Assembly: GCA_002633005.1 (NCBI GenBank)
Contig: NMRA01000128.1
Span: forward strand, 1-24,026
DNA length: 24,026 nucleotides
Source: Phoronis australis
Lineage: Eukaryota > Phoronida > Phoronidae
Direction of reading: 5' to 3'
Shown piece after piece: positions 1 to 8,583 of this stretch (within the stretch, counting starts at the first letter, position 1; each line of letters begins with the position of its first letter). The translations under genes and the position numbers were made by a program. The notes under the pieces are model-generated. The model had not been told where the DNA came from. It searched no databases and was given only the letters and a program-made list of their open reading frames with translations.

Positions 1-1206
1 AGTTCTAATGTCTTTGTATCATACTTTAATAATAAATAAATGACATGTTCATCCTACATAAAATCTCCCCGTAACAGAGGGGCACCTTAAGAGACTGCTG
101 GGGTATTTAATTCCTTCCAACTCGAACAAATACTACCGTAATTAAACTTTTTTCGAACAGTCGTTGCTGAATTTCCCTAATCTTGAACTTGCCATTTTAT
201 ACAATGCGTGCTCCAGGAGATATGACGTCATATATGGGAGCATCACCGCCGCCACGGTGGCACTGTCTAGGTGGACGAGAGCTGCTCAGTTTCACTGACA
301 ATCAAATTTGGCACTGTTTTAACACTTTAACTTTAAAAATAAAATCAGGAGATAGCAACTCGGCAGAAAACAAAATAAAGTACACTCACCGGTTGGAGTA
401 TTTAAAAGAAAATGATGAAAACAGATAGGAAACATATTTAAAACCAACGATCGTTTGGAAAATGTCCTTTGTTAAAGGCGAAGGCAACCTTTTTCATGTC
501 ATTCTTAGCAAATTAAGGTTCCTTGATTATCCCACACATATTTTTCACTTAATTGCAACTTTTCGTAAGTTAGTTATTTATTCGTCCTCTACTCCGTAAG
601 TGATGTTTTGGAGGCAAGAATGTCGCGCCAATTTGGTTCTGTGTTGATTTTATTGTGAGGTTCTGTACTAGTTTTGTTTTCGTGCTGTTTTCTAAAATTG
701 TCCTCACCACTTCCCATCGACGAGTATTCTACGGCAAGCTAGGTTGTTAGAGAACTCAATTACGTTGGATTTAGGGATTGTTTTGTTTAGTTTGTAGGAA
801 CGTGAAAAACTAGTTCCTAATTTTATCAATTTTCCTTCATGTCGTGAACACATCCACTACCACGAGAAACTGTAGGAACACCGCATTTATCCACCTCCAC
901 TCTTATCAGGCTTCTATTGTGAGTCAGCATGCGTGAATAATTGGCTTATAAGCCACCTACGGAACTACTTTTGGCTGAATGGATGACCAGGCCATAAAAT
1001 GATAATTAGCCAAGACCAGTTAACTAATGCAACAAAGAATAATGTCGTAGCATCACCTAGCCTTGGTGGAAAGCTGTATGCTGTATTGGCTCTAATAAAC
1101 GCTTAGAAATATTCATTTCACGGAGAGGGGACGCTTATTGTAGCCTAAGGCAGTTGAAAAATCTCTGGATGAACACACATGTTGTTGTCACGTGACGTTT
1201 GTTTTG
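1..1206. other. Non-coding flank, no gene recognised
   Basis: No open frame here has recognisable protein features, and stop codons are frequent in all frames. An overlapping AATAAATAAA lies at 31-40, which could be a polyadenylation signal for a plus-strand gene to the left. A perfect CRE-type palindrome, TGACGTCA, lies at 223-230. Both are short enough to occur by chance. Confidence 0.5.
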
Positions 1207-1211
1207 AAGTT
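1207..1211. repeat. Target-site duplication AAGTT, left copy
   Basis: AAGTT sits immediately outside the TG end of the retrotransposon. It is repeated immediately outside the CA end at 5655-5659. Five-base duplications are usual for Ty3/gypsy integrases. Confidence 0.85.
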
Positions 1212-1242
1212 TGTTTTAAAATATATCAATAATAATATAACA
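1212..1242 (-). repeat. 3' LTR, 31 bp
   Basis: This 31-bp stretch begins TG and ends CA on either strand (TGTT...AACA). It is identical to 5624-5654. The polypurine tract abuts it on the inner side and AAGTT on the outer side, so neither boundary can be extended. It has only four G/C bases and contains a TATA-like stretch. Confidence 0.9.
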
Positions 1243-1254
1243 TCTCCCTCTTTC
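1243..1254 (-). other. Polypurine tract
   Basis: Read on the minus strand this is GAAAGAGGGAGA, directly followed by the TG of the 3' LTR. That is the standard position and composition for the plus-strand primer of an LTR retrotransposon. Confidence 0.85.
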
Positions 1255-1492
1255 AGACGACACACAAAGTCGCATGACAACTATTTTCAGTCTTTGAGAG
1301 TTCAAATAAAATGTTCGTATCAACACAAAGTCTCTTGGAACACAAGTCTTTTAGAACACACTACTCACTGAGTAATTTCCTTAAGGCACACAAAAACACA
1401 AATTCTTTAGGAGGAGAGGTTATGACTAGCACTTCACTCCGTTGTCGCCATGGATTATTATATAGAATCCAGGCACTATAAACAAAAACACA

Positions 1493-1744
1493 CTAAATTG
1501 ATTCGATCAGTCGATCAGGTCTTTTAACACATCGGCCTGAGCGACGAGGAGATCCCGGAGAGTCTGAAGTCATAGGTACTACACACTGTTTAGGAACAAC
1601 ACAAGTAGGTGGCGCATGAGAGGTGTCCTTCGATGACATGGTTGTTGCTGTAGAATCAGTTGTTATCGGTGGCATCTCCCTAAGATGACGGCGGTTCCTT
1701 CTACAAACTCCAGACTTAGTCTCAACGACAGATATGATATTGGC
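1493..1744 (-). pseudogene. Integrase C-terminal tail, out of frame
   Basis: In a different frame from the rest of pol, this reads a segment ending the chromatin-side module (VVETKSGVCRRNRRHLR). A low-complexity Ser/Thr/Pro stretch and the typical basic tail RRSGRCVKRPDRLIE follow before the stop. This pairing is standard at the end of K02A2.6-like pol proteins. Its position right after the core glutamate shows that roughly 150-200 codons are missing near 1745-1755. Confidence 0.8.
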
Positions 1745-2847
1745 TCAACATGGACAGCTCTCTCTGCTTCACCGTTGGAATTAGGAAGATAAAGACTGGA
1801 GGTGACATGACGAAAATTGTGCTTAGATGCAAACTCTCTGACCTCTGCAGACGTAAATTGTGGACTATTGTCAGATACGACCTCGGTTGGGACACCGAAT
1901 CGAGCAAATACGTCCTTCATGCGGCAGATGACGGCTGTAGCGTTTGTTGAACTGAGGGCGAGAATCTCTATCCAACGTGAGTAGTAGTCACACATCACTA
2001 GGTAGTTCTTGCTTTTGAAGAAGAACAAATCAACCCCGAGTCGCTGCCATGGACCCTGTGGCAATGGAGTTGTCATAAGAGGTTCACGCTTTTGGGTTGG
2101 CTTCTTCTCGGTACAGTGACTACACAGTTTAACAGTCCTCTTTATACCATTGGTGATACCAGGCCACCACACACCTAGCCGTGCTCTCTCGAGGCACTTT
2201 GTCACTCCCTGATGGCCGTCATGGATTCTGTCAAGTATTTCTGGTCTCATACCATGGGGAACGACAATCCTTGAATTGAAGACTAGCAGACCATCAGTGA
2301 CAGACAGAGATGCACGATGTGCATATAGACTCTTCAAGCTTTCAGGAACATCTCTTTCATACCTCGGCCAACCAGTTTGGGTGTATACGATGACTGACCT
2401 CAGTACTGGTTCATCAGACGTTGCTTTACGGATGTTCATCTTCTTGTCGTGTGTAACTGGCAGGCTTGACTCGATTGACTGTACATGTAGTTGAACATCT
2501 TGGTTCGTTGAAGAATCTTTTAGGGCGAGAGGGCTTCTTGATAACGCATCAGACACATGAATATCCTTTCCTGGGACATGTGTCGCTGTGACATCATATC
2601 TCATCAGTCTCATTAGAAGCCTCTGGCAGCGTAGTGGTACTTCATCCAGGCTCTTGGAGTTGATAAGAGGGACAAGAGGCTTGTGGTCGGTATATATTGT
2701 GATATTGCTGTGCCCACAGATATAGCGGTCAAACTTTTCGCATGCCCACACACTCGCCAAACATTCTTTCTCAATCTGGGCATACTTCTGTTCACTCTGT
2801 GTGAGGGTGCGGGAACAAAAGGCTATTGGCTTAAGAATGCTGTCCTG
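1663..2847 (-). pseudogene. RNase H and integrase part of pol, truncated
   Basis: The frame continues after the TAG at 2850-2848. RNase H has the Glu of AQIEKE and the Asp of IYTDHKPL. The integrase zinc-binding HHCC module has HDGHQG and CSHC. The catalytic core has Asp in GVDLFF, Asp in SDNSPQF (usually DNGPQF) and Glu in NGEAE, with D-35-E spacing kept. About four residues past that Glu the family sequence stops. The frame then reads unrelated residues to its stop, because an internal deletion joins the core to the far C-terminus out of frame. Integrase inserts the cDNA into the genome, and this copy lacks the end of the core and most of the C-terminal module. Confidence 0.88.
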
Positions 2848-3990
2848 CTACTGTAAAAACACACCACCCAGACCATAAGAACTGGAATCAGCGCTTACAA
2901 TAATTGGCTTTGTCACATCACAGTAAGACAAGACGGGAGTTGATGCAATAAGTTGTTTCGTCCTTTTAAATGCTTCTTCTTGGGGCGCATCCCAAGTCCA
3001 TTGGCGGTCTGACTTCAGAAGATCATTTAGTGGACCGGTGACAGAGTTCAGGTCAGGTAGATATGAACCAAGGTAGTGTACCATTCCCATGAAGTGACGA
3101 ACTTGAGTGACTGACTTGGGCGGCTGCATTTGTAGGATGGCTGTAACCTTGCCTGTGTCGGCCCGTATTCCATTCTTACTGAATAGGTGATCTAGGAGCT
3201 TCAGCTCTTCTTCCCTGTACAAGCACTCATCTTGATTAAGCTTCAAGCCAGCTCGGTGAAGGGTTTCAAGGACCTTTGACAGCCTAGCGTCGTGTTCGGC
3301 AGCATTCGCACCATACATCAAGATGTCGTCCATATACACAAACACGCCGTCCAGGCCCTCTAGCACTTCTAGCATTTTCCTCATGAAGATTTCAGAGGCA
3401 GAGGTGATGCCGAATGAAAGACGACGGAAACAATAACGCCCAAATGGGTATATAAAAGTAGTAAAGTCCTGGCTCTCTTCTGCTAGAGGGTTCTTGTAGA
3501 AACCACTCGCTGCGTCAAGACATGAGAAAATTGTTGCTCCCAGGAGTTTCGAAGTCACATCCTCTAGGGTTGGCAGGACGAATCTTTCTCGTTGGATGTT
3601 CACATTCAACTTCTTTAGATCGACACAGAGTCTGACTTTGCCCGTTTTTTTCAAGACAGGTACCATAGGGGCACACCACGGCGTAGGACGAGTTACAACC
3701 TTGATGATTCCAAGTTTGGTAAGACGGTCAATCTCCTCTTTCACTTTCTTCTCAGGTGGAAACGGAATACGTCGAGCTACGTTTAGGGCATATGGCTGGG
3801 CATTCTCCTTCAGGGATATCTTGACTGGGTCAGTATTGAGAAGTCCTATATAGTCAGTAACGGAGTTAACTCGAACAATAAGGTTCATCTGACTGGCTAC
3901 TCCTTGGCCAAAAAGACTTTGAACTTTTCCATCAACCACCATCATACGAAAATGATAATTCTGTCCCTTGAACACAGTTTTTGCGACGAA
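2848..3990 (-). pseudogene. Reverse transcriptase part of pol
   Basis: This is in the same frame as gag-protease, directly after the TAG at 3991. It includes fingers and palm motifs, a conserved block around VRLCVDLKKLN, the LPTLEDV block and the catalytic YMDD (within VFVYMDDILMYG). It then passes through the thumb into the start of RNase H (an Asp in ADSSSYGLGG). It would copy the element's RNA into DNA in cytoplasmic particles. The segment ends at a TAG (2850-2848) between two glutamine codons, while the frame continues beyond. Catalytic residues are present, so the stops rather than the domain are the lesions. Confidence 0.9.
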
Positions 3991-5192
3991 CTATCCTCGA
4001 CAGCTAAGAGGACCGCCAGAGCTTGACAGCTTAGCCTTGATATCTTTCAGAGGAGGTCTTGGCTTGATCTTGAGATACTGGGAGTACGACATGATGGACA
4101 CATCAGCGCCGGTGTCTATCTTGAATGTTTCTGAAGAGTTGCCCAAGGTGAAAATCATCTTCCAAGCGGGGTCGCTATCATCACAGTGTACAGCGCCTAG
4201 GAAGTAGTCAACATTTACTGCACCACAGAACTGATCAGCCAGTTGGTCGTCCTCCTCTTCGTAAACTTCATTGACTGTTCTTACGGCATACGGAAGCGAA
4301 GTGACCCTGTTTCGAACAGAACCGACATATTTTCCCTTTGGCAGGGCAGGCTTCAGGCCCAGGGGATCTATGGACATAACCACAATTAGGGCATTTCTTC
4401 TTCCCGACTGGTCTCCACTAGATTGCTTGGAGTTGGATTGGCTCTGACGCTGGTATGATGATTTCTTGGGGGATTTCTTTTTCTGACTTTTGCCCCATTT
4501 TTTCACGAAGCTGGCAGATGCACCTTCACTCTGGTTAGACTGGACAAGTTCTTTGTATCGAGCAGTGTCTATGGCCTTTGGAAGTGTCAGGTTTTCCTGT
4601 TCCATTTGAAGATCACGCGACAACTCTTTGTCGGTCATCCCTGAGATAAGACGGTCTCGAATATGCTCATCTTCTTTTTCGCCGAAATTACAATGAGCTG
4701 CTAGTTCATGTAGACTTCTAACAAAACTTTCAACGGACTCACCCTGCTGTTGGCTACGTTGATAAAATTTTGTTCTCTCATGGATAGTGTTTTTGCATGG
4801 AACAAAATAGTCTTCGAATTTCTGCAGAACCGTATTGCAATCGTCTTTTGGATCTGGTGGATTTGGCACTTCCTGTGTTGGAACAGGTGTTTCAAATTTA
4901 AATGACTTGAAGATGTGTTCGGCTTGACGACTCATCGTATACACAAGTGCAGAGACTTGTACATCACCTTTTTCATCCCTGATTTTCTCTAGAATGTAGT
5001 AACGCATAAACCTGGCGTGCGTTCAGTAGACGCTAGGACCTACGCTAGGACCTAACTAAACCTAGTCAAAGTCACGTGTTCTCATTTAGTTAGGGAGGTC
5101 CTAGCGTTAGTTAACGGGAGGCTGGCTTTCCAGTCTGGCCATGACGATGGTTTCGAGAAATCAAATGCTTCCGGTGCTTGATATTTAGGCAT
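3991..5192 (-). pseudogene. gag and protease part of the gag-pol frame, disrupted
   Basis: The likely gag start is ATG at 5192-5190, the first 25 codons of the frame. A 105-bp MITE plus its 5-bp duplication then interrupts it, and the same frame resumes at 5015. Gag has a polar capsid-like region and a Lys/Ser-rich nucleocapsid stretch. The CCHC zinc knuckle (CX2CX4HX4C, 4327-4286) is encoded in another frame, so two compensating shifts have occurred around it. The retroviral-type aspartic protease follows in the main frame, with active-site DTGAD. A single TAG at 3993-3991 ends this segment in frame with reverse transcriptase. Gag packages RNA and the protease cleaves the polyprotein. This copy could make neither intact. 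Confidence 0.85.
5017..5121. mobile_element. 105-bp MITE-like insertion within gag
   Basis: The insertion is flanked by direct CTGGC copies (5012-5016 and 5122-5126). Removing it with one CTGGC brings the upstream 25 gag codons exactly into frame with the rest. It is strongly palindromic: 5042-5060 pairs with 5085-5107 through ACGCTAGGACCT and AACTAAA, with a short bulge. The outer copy of ACGCTAGGACCT is duplicated in tandem at the left. No coding capacity. The 5-bp duplication and imperfect terminal inverted repeats suggest a non-autonomous DNA transposon whose family I do not know. Confidence 0.8.
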
Positions 5193-5605
5193 TGTGGACC
5201 ATATGGTAGTCCAACACACAGACACAATGACTGACAGTACACAGTAGTAGTTAGATATTGACAGTTCACGAACGAGCTAGTCTATAGATTTGACGATCAG
5301 TGACACGGACAGTAATGACACAAATTCGACTTGACTGATGTGATGACTTGACTTTAAGACTTGACAAGGAAACAGGAGTCGATCCTACCTTTCCAGTTAT
5401 CACTTTTGTGCCGACTGACATGCAGGGAATGCTCAATTGACGATATGACAGCTGTGTATGTAGACAATGTGGTCACAAACAAGCGATGATTTCATCCAAA
5501 AAAATCTACCTTTTCATTCGACCATCCACCTTCAAACTATAGTCTTAACTGTTCTCTGAGGCTTTATCTTTTGTTTTCGGTGATTTTCATTTAGTATTTC
5601 GAAGC
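5193..5605 (-). other. Retrotransposon 5' leader
   Basis: About 410 bases lie between the primer binding site and the gag start codon, with no open frame. The 31-bp LTR leaves little room for a promoter, so the leader may carry promoter or packaging signals. No specific signal was recognised. Confidence 0.5.
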
Positions 5606-5623
5606 ATCCCACTCCCGACACCA
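5606..5623 (-). other. Primer binding site, probably tRNA-Leu
   Basis: Read on the minus strand this is TGGTGTCGGGAGTGGGAT, starting at the first base after the 5' LTR. TGG pairs with the CCA tail of a tRNA. The rest fits the 3' acceptor and T-arm of a leucine tRNA with an acceptor ending CCCGACA. The tRNA assignment is from memory of leucine tRNA sequences and is less sure than the site itself. Confidence 0.75.
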
Positions 5624-5654
5624 TGTTTTAAAATATATCAATAATAATATAACA
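5624..5654 (-). repeat. 5' LTR, 31 bp
   Basis: This is identical over all 31 bases to 1212-1242. The primer binding site starts at the very next inner base (5623), and the AAGTT duplication starts at the next outer base (5655). Similarity stops at both edges, so the repeat is not the visible part of a longer LTR. Confidence 0.9.
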
Positions 5655-5659
5655 AAGTT
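5655..5659. repeat. Target-site duplication AAGTT, right copy
   Basis: This matches 1207-1211 exactly and directly abuts the outer CA of the right terminal repeat. Confidence 0.85.
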
Positions 5660-5863
5660 CGTCTGCGTATGAGAGTGAGTGCGTGTGCGGGTCATCGACG
5701 ACTGGCTTTTTTGTTACAAAAGGCGGAGGATTATGCAAGAAAATGGCGTTTACTAGATTGTTTTTCATTTAAACGGATGCAACGTGCAAGGTGAGTGCCG
5801 GTTAACTCACAGATTTTGTGTGCACAGGCCGACGGTCGTTAGCTCTACTGTGGAGTAAAACAT

Positions 5864-5892
5864 TAACAGCCGATTTCATAAAAGTGGTTTAA
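5864..5892 (+). repeat. Left TIR with TAA duplication
   Basis: TAA at 5864-5866 is followed by the 26-bp inverted repeat. It matches the reverse complement of 7030-7055 at 25 of 26 bases; the difference is A for G in the run before TGGTTTAA. Confidence 0.8.
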
Positions 5893-6200
5893 AGTTAAAC
5901 CTGGTTTAAACTGGACTTAGACCAGGTTTAATGATAATCTGCATTTCATAAAGGTGGTTTAACTTTTAGACCAGTGGTCTTGTAAAACCTGGTTTAACTC
6001 CAGTTTAGACCTGATCTAAGTCAGTTTTCATTTCACCAACGAGGTCTATATCCTTTAGACCTGTATTAAGATCTTAAACTATGTTTAACTTTAGACTTGG
6101 TCAGACCCAGGTTTAACTGTTAAATATGTCAGATTTGCATAGTATAGGTACAACTGAACGATGCCGCGGTGTGCAATTGCGACGCAGTTTTAGAGCGAAA

Positions 6201-6505
6201 ATGGACTATTTCCAATATTCAGGTTTACTACGACACGAGATCAAACGTAGCAGGGGCGGATCCAGGATTTTTTAAAGGGGAGTGGACGGTCAAGGACTTT
6301 TTGAAAGGGGGACCAAGTCAACAATTTGAAAATTATAGATTTGATATCATTAAAATCAAGGGGAAAAAGGGGCTCCGGACCCCTTGACCCCCTGGATCCG
6401 CCTATGCGTAGACCAGTACGTGCTGGAGTGTGTCCTGCGGATTCCTCAGAATACGACTGGTCGAGCAGGTCTCATATCGTCGCAAGCCCTACGGATTTGA
6501 CTTAA
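6201..6505 (+). pseudogene. Short open frame split by the nested MITE
   Basis: ATG at 6201 starts a 16-codon frame (MDYFQYSGLLRHEIKR) that runs into the MITE. If the MITE and one CGTAG are ignored, the frame continues through 6412 to TAA at 6503-6505, about 48 codons in all. Its place in the centre of a Harbinger-like element suggests a relic of a transposon or captured exon. I recognise no domain, and a frame this short could be chance. Confidence 0.2.
6251..6406. mobile_element. Small CGGATCC-type MITE, nested copy
   Basis: The left end reads CAGGGGCGGATCCAG and the right end reads CTGGATCCGCCTATG, its imperfect reverse complement. CGTAG flanks both sides (6246-6250 and 6407-6411). Purine-rich GGGG and pyrimidine-rich CCCC stretches just inside the ends extend the palindrome. 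It is related to 12438-12559. It inserted into the Harbinger-like element, so it is the younger of the two. Confidence 0.75.
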
Positions 6506-7029
6506 GACAGCATCCTCTGATTCTTCTGACTGAGTTCCACCTCCACTGTTCTCCGATTCAATGTTGCCGGGAAGGGTCTTGCCCCCCCCCCTTTGGCCGC
6601 GAAAAATAAACACTAAAATAACACGGAAATAAATTTGGGTATTTATCATTTTACATCTAATCATCAGCATGTTCTTTAATGTGTGTGTGTTGGGCACACA
6701 AATAACATTTTTCCTCATGAGAAAAGCTTTTAGACCTTTGTCGCTAATGTCTGCACTGATTCTACTGGTGTATGCCATTCTATACCCACGTGATCAAGGT
6801 TTCATTGAAACACTTCAATAGTTTCTTTGTTGGGTTTACCCAGCTCGACACAGTTGGGTGCCTTTGATACTTTAAACCTGGTTCTACTGAACCAGCTCCC
6901 TGGTCTAGCAAAACCAGGCTTTCAGACTTTTAAACCATGTTGGTGAAATGCAAGTTAGGTCTAAAATTAGACCAGGTTTAGGAAGACCAGGTTTAGGAAG
7001 ACCAGGTTTAAGTCTTAAACCTGGTTTTG

Positions 7030-7058
7030 TTAAACCACCTTTATGAAATCGGCTGTAA
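7030..7058 (-). repeat. Right TIR with TAA duplication
   Basis: This is the reverse-complement partner of 5867-5892, followed by TAA at 7056-7058. Confidence 0.8.
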
Positions 7059-8303
7059 TAGTCCAAGGCTCGATCTACATGTTGGGGACGAGGTGAACTA
7101 CCCGGGCTGTGTGAAATTTCTGGGTCTAACGGAGATACTGACGCAGTGGTCAGCCAGCTCGCTGTATCAACACTATAGTCAAAATCCAAATTCGTTTGAT
7201 CGTGGCCTGTCAATAATGTAACGGCATGCTAAAGTTTCTTAATGTTCGTACTTCAGGAACATAACAATCACGTGTTTTGTACACATGCGCGCACGCCGCT
7301 GATCACATCTCGGAAATTTCCGATTTGACGGATGACAATAAATGAGCACAATGAAATTAAACAACGTCGTTTTACAACTTATAAGATTCATAATAAAAGT
7401 ATTTTGAATATTGCAATGCATGTGTTCCAAAATCTAAATAACTTGGGTCCTATATTTTTGTATTCGTGCGCGCCGATTAAAAGTAATCGTGTGTGTTGCT
7501 GTGTTGCAAAATCTCTTATCCTGGGCCGATTTGAAAAATTCAAAGTTGTACTCACATTTGTTTTCGCTCCTCTTTTCAAATTTTACAGTAGAAACTACGT
7601 AAAACTCTCTCCATAAAAAGTACAGTCTGCTAGATTGTAACCAAATTATCCTCGCTCGTGACTCGATGAACAGAGCAGCTTGGGGGGATCCCTTTGATCG
7701 TGAGATGATCGTGACTCAGCCAAGGTGGATAAATAATACGGCCTAGTTCAATCTGTCAAACCCCACCGTTTACCCTGATAGGCGGGGTTTGGGCCAATTT
7801 TATTTAGTGGGAATGTTTATAGCATGTTACTCAGATTGGAGGTGATTTTTGAACTCAAGAACTGACTCACGGTTCGTTTCTACGTGAAACCATGCCTGCG
7901 CGTAAAGTAAGTAGCATGGTCACTAAGTAATGGGAGACAGGTAATACTGCCCTCATCTGAGAAGAAACAAATCACACCAACGAGTGATCTAAATTAAAGG
8001 TTGCTTTTTTCTTATCAAAAGAGCTAACGGTCCATTCTTGCGCTAGGACCTAAGTGAGAACACGATTTCCTTCGAAATTTTTACATTCTCGCGTATCTGT
8101 TCCCTTATGCGCGAACACAATTCTTCCCACGCGGTGTAAATTGGCTGTGAATTGAACCTGAATTTACGAAGTTGACGAGTAGTTCACATGTGGCCTATCG
8201 ACCAGATTAATAAATGGATGAACGTTTACGAAGTTATGATGCTCAAACCATAATTCTGATTTTTTCAGTTAAATTCAGAACTGTTGAAACAAGCCAATAT
8301 TAC
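7059..8303. other. Non-coding, possible zinc-transporter intron
   Basis: No recognisable coding sequence on either strand, and no further zinc-transporter exon was found on the minus strand. If the exon at 8304-8583 belongs to an intact gene, this stretch and everything to its left is intron. A GC-rich inverted repeat (AAACCCC with GGGGTTT, extended past one mismatch) lies at 7758-7790. Confidence 0.4.
8041..8064 (+). repeat. Fragment related to the MITE in gag
   Basis: It begins CGCTAGGACCT and ends TGAGAACACG. The minus strand of the gag insertion has the same two blocks in the same order, 8-11 bases further apart. This looks like a diverged or deleted relative. Only about 21 bases match, so it is tentative. 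Confidence 0.4.
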
Positions 8304-8305
8304 CT
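8298..8305 (-). other. Splice donor of the zinc-transporter exon
   Basis: Read on the minus strand this is AG|GTAATA at the point where homology to ZnT proteins would continue in the next exon. The frame past it reaches a stop within ten codons, as expected for intron. Confidence 0.75.
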
Positions 8306-8583
8306 GCACGATGGTAACCAAATCTGAAAGTGTTGGATGGTGGCTTTTTAGCCAGCCACAGCGCGACCAAACTGACCAGGAAACTTCCCACATCACTCGC
8401 CAAGTGCGCAACGTCAGTGAGAATTGCTAAACTGTTGGATACAATCCCTCCTACTAACTCTGCGATCAGAAACGTAGCGCTTATTGCACTGACTAGAACC
8501 AGCGTATTTCTCGTTGAGTTGTTCGTCGGTTCCTTATCGGTCTTGTGGCAGTGTTCCGCAGATAAACTCTCAAGTTCAGCCAT
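8304..8583 (-). CDS. SLC30A (ZnT) zinc transporter, 5' coding exon
   Basis: The exon encodes the first 93 residues of a cation-diffusion-facilitator zinc transporter, closest in style to the ZnT2/3/4/8 group. These export zinc from cytosol into vesicles or out of the cell in exchange for protons. The N-terminus has a His/Cys cluster (EHCH, residues 10-13), then helix 1 (about 27-47) and helix 2 (about 54-78) with the zinc-site pair H60-x3-D64. The family signature KPPS followed by FGYHRA comes next. The start is ATG at 8583 in a good context (G at -3, G at +4), after an in-frame TAA upstream. The exon ends phase 1 at a consensus donor (CAG then GTAATAT), where the family continues with Glu-Ile/Val-Leu-Gly. 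Later exons are not in the window. Confidence 0.85.

Larger units (their letters stand above)
1212..5654 (-). mobile_element. Ty3/gypsy LTR retrotransposon, K02A2.6/Mag-like, degraded full-length copy
   Basis: The 4,443-bp element lies on the minus strand. It has all structural parts in order: 5' LTR (5624-5654), tRNA primer binding site (5606-5623), untranslated leader, gag, protease, reverse transcriptase, RNase H, integrase, polypurine tract (1243-1254) and 3' LTR (1212-1242). A 5-bp duplication, AAGTT, flanks it at 1207-1211 and 5655-5659. The order RT, RNase H, integrase places it in Ty3/gypsy, and the RT wording matches the K02A2.6-like lineage common in invertebrates. The LTRs are only 31 bp but identical. 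This copy cannot act alone: gag-pol has two TAG stops, a frameshifted zinc knuckle, an integrase deletion and a MITE in gag. Confidence 0.95.
5867..7055. mobile_element. PIF/Harbinger-like non-autonomous element, 1.19 kb
   Basis: The terminal inverted repeats are 26 bp with one mismatch (5867-5892 and 7030-7055), beginning CAGCCGATTTCATAAA. Directly outside is a 3-bp TAA at 5864-5866 and 7056-7058. A TWA target duplication is the hallmark of PIF/Harbinger transposons. Subterminal regions of about 200 bp at both ends are packed with AAACCTGG/CCAGGTTT half-sites, often palindromic. The centre has only short open frames and no recognised DDE transposase, so it would need transposase from elsewhere. 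A smaller MITE (6251-6406) is nested in it. Confidence 0.8.

Noticed and set aside
6446-6778. 110-codon minus-strand open frame inside the Harbinger-like element
   Set aside because: It has a Glu/Ser-rich stretch reminiscent of transposon accessory proteins, but no domain and an AT-rich intron-like N-terminal half; not enough to call a gene.
6905-7213. Minus-strand frame with PGL/KPG repeats
   Set aside because: The repeats are translation of the AAACCTGGTCTTCC subterminal array of the Harbinger-like element.
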